From an uncultured Paracoccaceae bacterium (GTDB lineage Bacteria; Pseudomonadota; Alphaproteobacteria; Rhodobacterales; Rhodobacteraceae), in contig CANMPL010000005.1 of assembly GCA_947499715.1 (NCBI GenBank), forward strand, positions 124,001 through 188,000: DNA of 64,000 bases, in the 5' to 3' direction. The notes under the pieces are model-generated. The model ran no database searches. It had not been told where the DNA came from and saw only the letters and a list, made by a program, of their open reading frames with translations. Position 1 is the stretch's first letter. Each line of letters opens with the position of its first letter. Shown one piece after another: positions 61,099 to 64,000 of the stretch. Made by a program: the position numbers and the translations under genes.

Positions 61099-61143
61099 AC
61101 TATTGCGTCCCATTTTTGACAACTGCGCGCACGACAAAGCGTC

Positions 61144-61986
61144 ATGTTTCGAGAAAGTCTGCTCTTTTTGGGAATCGTCTGTGCTGCGCATTCTGCGCAG
61201 GCTGATCCGTTGTCGCTGGATGACATCACATCGATCTCGCAGATCACAACGCATGACCCATTGGGCTATGCCTGTATCGACGCAAAGTACCTTGACGATC
61301 GCGAAGACGGCAGTGCGGCTGTTGCATTCACTCTGGCAGGCAAGGTGCGGATTCCCCGGACCTGTTTGCCGGAACCTTGTGCCCGTGCCCTGTCCCAGCG
61401 AGAGCTGTCAAACCTGACCGGAACCGAGATGGTTTTGCCCCGCTTCAAAAATGAGTGGGACGATTATTACGCGCGCTATGCGGATTTCTGTCGCAAGGAA
61501 GTGGTCCCATTTGGCGGCCCGGCGCCACAGCCGGTCGCAACACCTGAAAACTTCTGGCCGCCACTGCTGAACCCGCCAATCGTAACCGATGATCTGATCA
61601 CGAATCTGACGCCGCCGTTTGGACAAAATGGCCCACCCGTGCGGCGCCCGGGAACGGTCTACACCCCGATTGTCCGCACGCCGCATCTGAACATACCCAA
61701 TCTACCGATTGGCCCGGCGTTTGACAGTGGTCGCAACAATTGTAGTGCATTGGTCGGTGGCAATTCGTTTTGGGTGATCGACGTCGACAATACAGGTCGG
61801 ACTTGTCGCGCAGGCGGTGGTACCGCTGCGGGCAGTTCATCCAACGGAACCGGCGGCGGCGGTCCCATAACGCCCCCACTACCGCCTTCGGTTACACCGG
61901 TTCCGGGTCCTGCAGCCCTGGGCATGATGCTCACGGCCCTCGCGGCGCTAGGGGCCCTGGGCAGACGCCGCCGTCGCAGCGTCTGA
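61144..61986 (+). CDS. secreted protein with VPxPA-CTERM sorting signal
   Basis: The 280-residue product has a signal peptide (MFRESLLFLGIVCAAHSAQA) and a C-terminal tail of the exosortase type: VPGPAALG, a hydrophobic helix (MMLTALAALGALG) and an RRRRR cluster. In between lie a Cys-containing domain (about 30-125, with CLPEPCARAL), a Pro-rich linker with NFWPPLLNPPIV and a Gly/Ser-rich linker. The protein is likely cleaved and anchored or released by an exosortase of the VPLPA type, encoded elsewhere. The mature domain is not recognised. A CtrA-type site lies just upstream. Confidence 0.8.
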   Translation: MFRESLLFLGIVCAAHSAQADPLSLDDITSISQITTHDPLGYACIDAKYLDDREDGSAAVAFTLAGKVRIPRTCLPEPCARALSQRELSNLTGTEMVLPRFKNEWDDYYARYADFCRKEVVPFGGPAPQPVATPENFWPPLLNPPIVTDDLITNLTPPFGQNGPPVRRPGTVYTPIVRTPHLNIPNLPIGPAFDSGRNNCSALVGGNSFWVIDVDNTGRTCRAGGGTAAGSSSNGTGGGGPITPPLPPSVTPVPGPAALGMMLTALAALGALGRRRRRSV

Positions 61987-62026
61987 CCGCATTTACAACC
62001 TGTAAACTAGGTGCGCGGAAATCTTA

Positions 62027-62042
62027 GTATACAATTGTATAC
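62027..62042. promoter_or_regulatory. perfect 16-bp palindrome upstream of icd
   Basis: GTATACAATTGTATAC reads identically on both strands and lies 67 bp before the icd start codon. The form (TATACAATTGTATA) resembles operators of GntR-type dimers, but the regulator is not identified. Just 5 bp after the previous gene's stop lies a second inverted repeat, TTTACA-ACC-TGTAAA (61992-62006), perhaps a weak terminator. Confidence 0.6.
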
Positions 62043-62109
62043 GATCTTTTCACGCCGCTTGTTATCCGCTATGGCAAGGCAACGTCAAATCAGCCCCAAG
62101 GTGGACAGC

Positions 62110-63318
62110 ATGTCAAAGATCAAGGTCGAAAACCCGATTGTCGAAATGGACGGCGACGAAATGACCCGGATAATGTGGGACTTCATCAAGCAAAAGCTGA
62201 TCCTGCCGTATCTGGACATCGATCTGCTTTATTACGATCTGAGCATTCAGACCCGCGACGAGACAAATGACCAAATCACGATTGATGCGGCCGAGAAGAC
62301 CAAAGAGGTCGGCGTCGCTGTCAAATGTGCGACCATCACCCCTGATGAGGCGCGGGTCGAGGAATTTAACCTCAAGCAAATGTGGCGTAGCCCGAACGGG
62401 ACGATCCGTAATATCCTTGGCGGTGTCGTGTTCCGCGCGCCCATCATCTGCAAGAACGTGCCGCGTCTTGTGCCGGGCTGGACCCAACCCATCGTGATTG
62501 GCCGCCATGCCTATGGGGATCAATACCGCGCCACGGACATGAAGTTCCCCGGCCCCGGCAAACTGTCGATGAAATTCGTGGGCGAAGACGGCACCGTGAT
62601 GGAAGAAGAGGTGTTCGACGCACCCTCGTCCGGTGTCTACATGGGCATGTACAACCTTGATAAATCGATCGAGGATTTTGCCCGCGCTTCCCTCAACTAC
62701 GGCCTGAACCTGGGTTGGCCGGTTTATCTGTCCACCAAGAACACAATCCTCAAACAATACGACGGTCAATTCATGCTGATCTTCGAGCGGATCTTCCAGG
62801 AAGAATTCAAAGACAAGTTTGACGCCAAGGGAATCGAGTATCAGCACCGCCTGATCGACGACATGGTAGCAAGTGCGATGAAATGGTCTGGTGGCTTCGT
62901 CTGGGCCTGCAAGAACTATGATGGCGATGTCCAGTCCGACACAGTTGCGCAGGGTTTTGGATCGCTGGGTCTGATGACCAGCCAATTGATGACCCCGGAT
63001 GGAAAGATCGTCGAATCCGAGGCAGCCCACGGCACCGTGACCCGACACTACCGTCAACATCAGGAAGGCAAAGCCACATCGACCAACTCTATTGCGTCGA
63101 TCTTTGCATGGACCGGTGGGCTCAAGCACCGCGCCAAGCTGGACGACAATGCACAATTGATGTCATTCGCCGACACGTTGGAAAAGGTGATCGTGGACAC
63201 GGTCGAAAGTGGCCACATGACCAAAGACCTCGCGCTTTTGGTGGGCCCAGATCAACGCTGGCTGACTACCGAAGGGTTCCTCGAAAAGATTGACGAAAAC
63301 CTCAACGCCGCGATGTAA
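62110..63318 (+). CDS. icd: NADP-dependent isocitrate dehydrogenase
   Basis: The 402-residue enzyme decarboxylates isocitrate to 2-oxoglutarate with NADP. It is of the eukaryote-like (type II) form: [59 protein letters not shown] and [25 protein letters not shown]. The start at 62110 matches the conserved [15 protein letters not shown], while the frame continues upstream through the palindrome. A terminator follows the stop. Confidence 0.95.
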   Translation: MSKIKVENPIVEMDGDEMTRIMWDFIKQKLILPYLDIDLLYYDLSIQTRDETNDQITIDAAEKTKEVGVAVKCATITPDEARVEEFNLKQMWRSPNGTIRNILGGVVFRAPIICKNVPRLVPGWTQPIVIGRHAYGDQYRATDMKFPGPGKLSMKFVGEDGTVMEEEVFDAPSSGVYMGMYNLDKSIEDFARASLNYGLNLGWPVYLSTKNTILKQYDGQFMLIFERIFQEEFKDKFDAKGIEYQHRLIDDMVASAMKWSGGFVWACKNYDGDVQSDTVAQGFGSLGLMTSQLMTPDGKIVESEAAHGTVTRHYRQHQEGKATSTNSIASIFAWTGGLKHRAKLDDNAQLMSFADTLEKVIVDTVESGHMTKDLALLVGPDQRWLTTEGFLEKIDENLNAAM

Positions 63319-63340
63319 ACAGCGCTGCAGACAAGATTGT

Positions 63341-63367
63341 GGCCGTCCCGCAAGGGGCGGCCTTTTG
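63341..63367 (+). terminator. intrinsic terminator of icd
   Basis: GGCCGTCCC and GGGGCGGCC can pair around a GCAA loop, followed by TTTTGT. It lies 22 bp after the icd stop codon, with the geometry of a Rho-independent terminator. Confidence 0.85.
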
Positions 63368-63425
63368 TCATGCTAAATACGCGCCGCCGTGCTAGCCTTT
63401 GCTGGAGACATCAAAGAGGTCAGAC

Positions 63426-63761
63426 ATGCCGGTTCACTACATTTATCTGATGATCGCGGTTATCTGCGAAACGCTCGGCACCTCTGCCATTCAGGCCAGC
63501 CAGCAATTCACCCGTCTCTGGCCTTCTCTGGCGGTTGTAGTCTGCTTTGCGGGCGCATTCTGGTTTCTGTCGCTCACGCTGCGGACAATGCCCGTTGGTA
63601 TCATGTATGCGATGTGGTCGGGTCTTGGCATCGTGTTGATCGCCTGCATTGGCTATGCCGTCTTTGGCCAAAAGCTGGACCTGCCCGCAATCCTTGGAAT
63701 TGCGCTGATCCTTGCGGGGATCGTGGTCATCAACCTGTTTTCCACAACCACGCGGCACTAA
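63426..63761 (+). CDS. small multidrug resistance (SMR) family efflux protein
   Basis: The 111-residue protein has four membrane segments and the SMR pattern: a conserved Glu in the first helix (Glu15 in [12 protein letters not shown]), [28 protein letters not shown], and [24 protein letters not shown]. EmrE/SugE-type proteins exchange cationic drugs, polyamines or guanidinium for protons. The substrate cannot be told. The ATG at 63426 follows AGAGGTCAGAC. Confidence 0.9.
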   Translation: MPVHYIYLMIAVICETLGTSAIQASQQFTRLWPSLAVVVCFAGAFWFLSLTLRTMPVGIMYAMWSGLGIVLIACIGYAVFGQKLDLPAILGIALILAGIVVINLFSTTTRH

Positions 63762-63831
63762 CCAATTCAGGGGTGGCCTTTGGCGGCATTGCGCGTTATC
63801 CGCGCGGCAACTCCGCATAAGGGCAGAACTC

Positions 63832-64000
63832 ATGGATATTCGCAATATCGCGATCATCGCACACGTTGACCACGGCAAGACCACGCTGGTGGACGAACTT
63901 CTGAAGCAGTCAGGCGTCTACCGGGAAAACGAGGCGACAACCGAACGTGCGATGGACAGCAATGACATCGAACGCGAGCGCGGCATTACCATCCTTGCCA
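63832..64000 (+). CDS. typA: GTPase TypA/BipA, N-terminal part (cut by window edge)
   Basis: The frame opens [19 protein letters not shown], a translational GTPase P-loop, and goes on with [22 protein letters not shown] and [14 protein letters not shown], which is the TypA-specific switch I region. It runs off the window. TypA is a ribosome-associated GTPase that helps assembly and growth at low temperature or stress. It is 70 bp after the SMR gene. Confidence 0.93.
   Translation, partial: MDIRNIAIIAHVDHGKTTLVDELLKQSGVYRENEATTERAMDSNDIERERGITILA

Noticed and set aside
62113-63156. A 347-codon open frame antisense to icd.
   Set aside because: icd is unmistakable on the plus strand; the reverse frame is a codon-bias shadow.

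Overview
The window looks like a chromosomal segment of an alphaproteobacterium of the order Rhodobacterales (roseobacter-type). Pointers are the F1-ATPase zeta inhibitor subunit gene (DUF1476), an RNase E with an acidic insert inside its S1 domain, DUF4169, PAS_5 and ribbon-helix-helix_4 proteins, a split methionine synthase (separate homocysteine-binding and corrinoid proteins), a VPxPA-CTERM sorted protein and two perfect TTAA-N7-TTAAC (CtrA-type) sites. Most of the DNA is GC-rich and densely packed, with many 4-bp ATGA overlaps. One intact IS30 element and one small AT-richer ORF are the only clear signs of mobility. I see no prophage block, CRISPR array or rRNA operon.

Layout. 0-1.5 kb: a possible gene tail, an unusual intergenic region with clustered ATGCA motifs, a lysozyme-like secreted protein and an orphan small ORF. 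1.5-7.6 kb (minus): a complete branched-chain amino acid ABC operon livJ-livG-livF-x-y-livH-livM, with two small secreted proteins inserted between the ATPase and permease genes. 7.7-8.6 kb: a peptidoglycan-binding/Tae4-like amidase fusion. 8.75-15.8 kb: a GlxA-type regulator, class II DAHP synthase, a PAS protein, yicC-gmk-gamma carbonic anhydrase-PLP transsulfuration enzyme, and a small unknown protein. 15.85-24 kb: a phosphate-starvation locus phoR-(SGNH hydrolase)-pstSCAB-phoU-phoB with a PHO-box-like triple repeat before pstS. 24-26.3 kb: ectoine hydrolase doeA followed by the IS30 copy. 26.4-33.9 kb (minus): a LacI-controlled sugar ABC operon that also encodes a b561-type cytochrome, an SMP-30 lactonase and a GlcG/HbpS-like protein; matching operators lie in front of both the transport genes and lacI.

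34-44.6 kb: a membrane protein, fumC with two tiny translationally coupled genes, an alpha/beta hydrolase-P450 pair, a CcdA-like thiol transporter, tusA, a DenD-like dehydrogenase and RNase E with a 417-bp leader region. 45-50.5 kb (minus): a GT51 transglycosylase, the DctB/DctD two-component pair (DctD has lost its sigma-54 contact motif) and purC-purS-purQ. 50.6-57.7 kb: the ATPase zeta subunit, an MprF-like lipid aminoacyl-transferase, the methionine-synthase parts (homocysteine methyltransferase and corrinoid protein) separated by a convergent radical SAM gene, a 52-residue membrane peptide, DUF1638, SufE and a lipoprotein. 57.7-64 kb: RNase D, purM-purN, a Met-rich MXKDX-type lipoprotein, a CAU-anticodon tRNA, the VPxPA-CTERM protein, NADP-isocitrate dehydrogenase with a perfect 16-bp palindrome upstream, an SMR efflux protein and the start of typA/bipA.

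The observations most worth following up are the Tae4-like amidase without a visible secretion system, the paired secreted proteins inside the liv operon, the LacI operator array, the degenerate DctD, the two CtrA sites (one in front of the CTERM-sorted protein) and the split methionine-synthase neighbourhood with DUF1638. None of these is proof of a new system; each is a testable lead.
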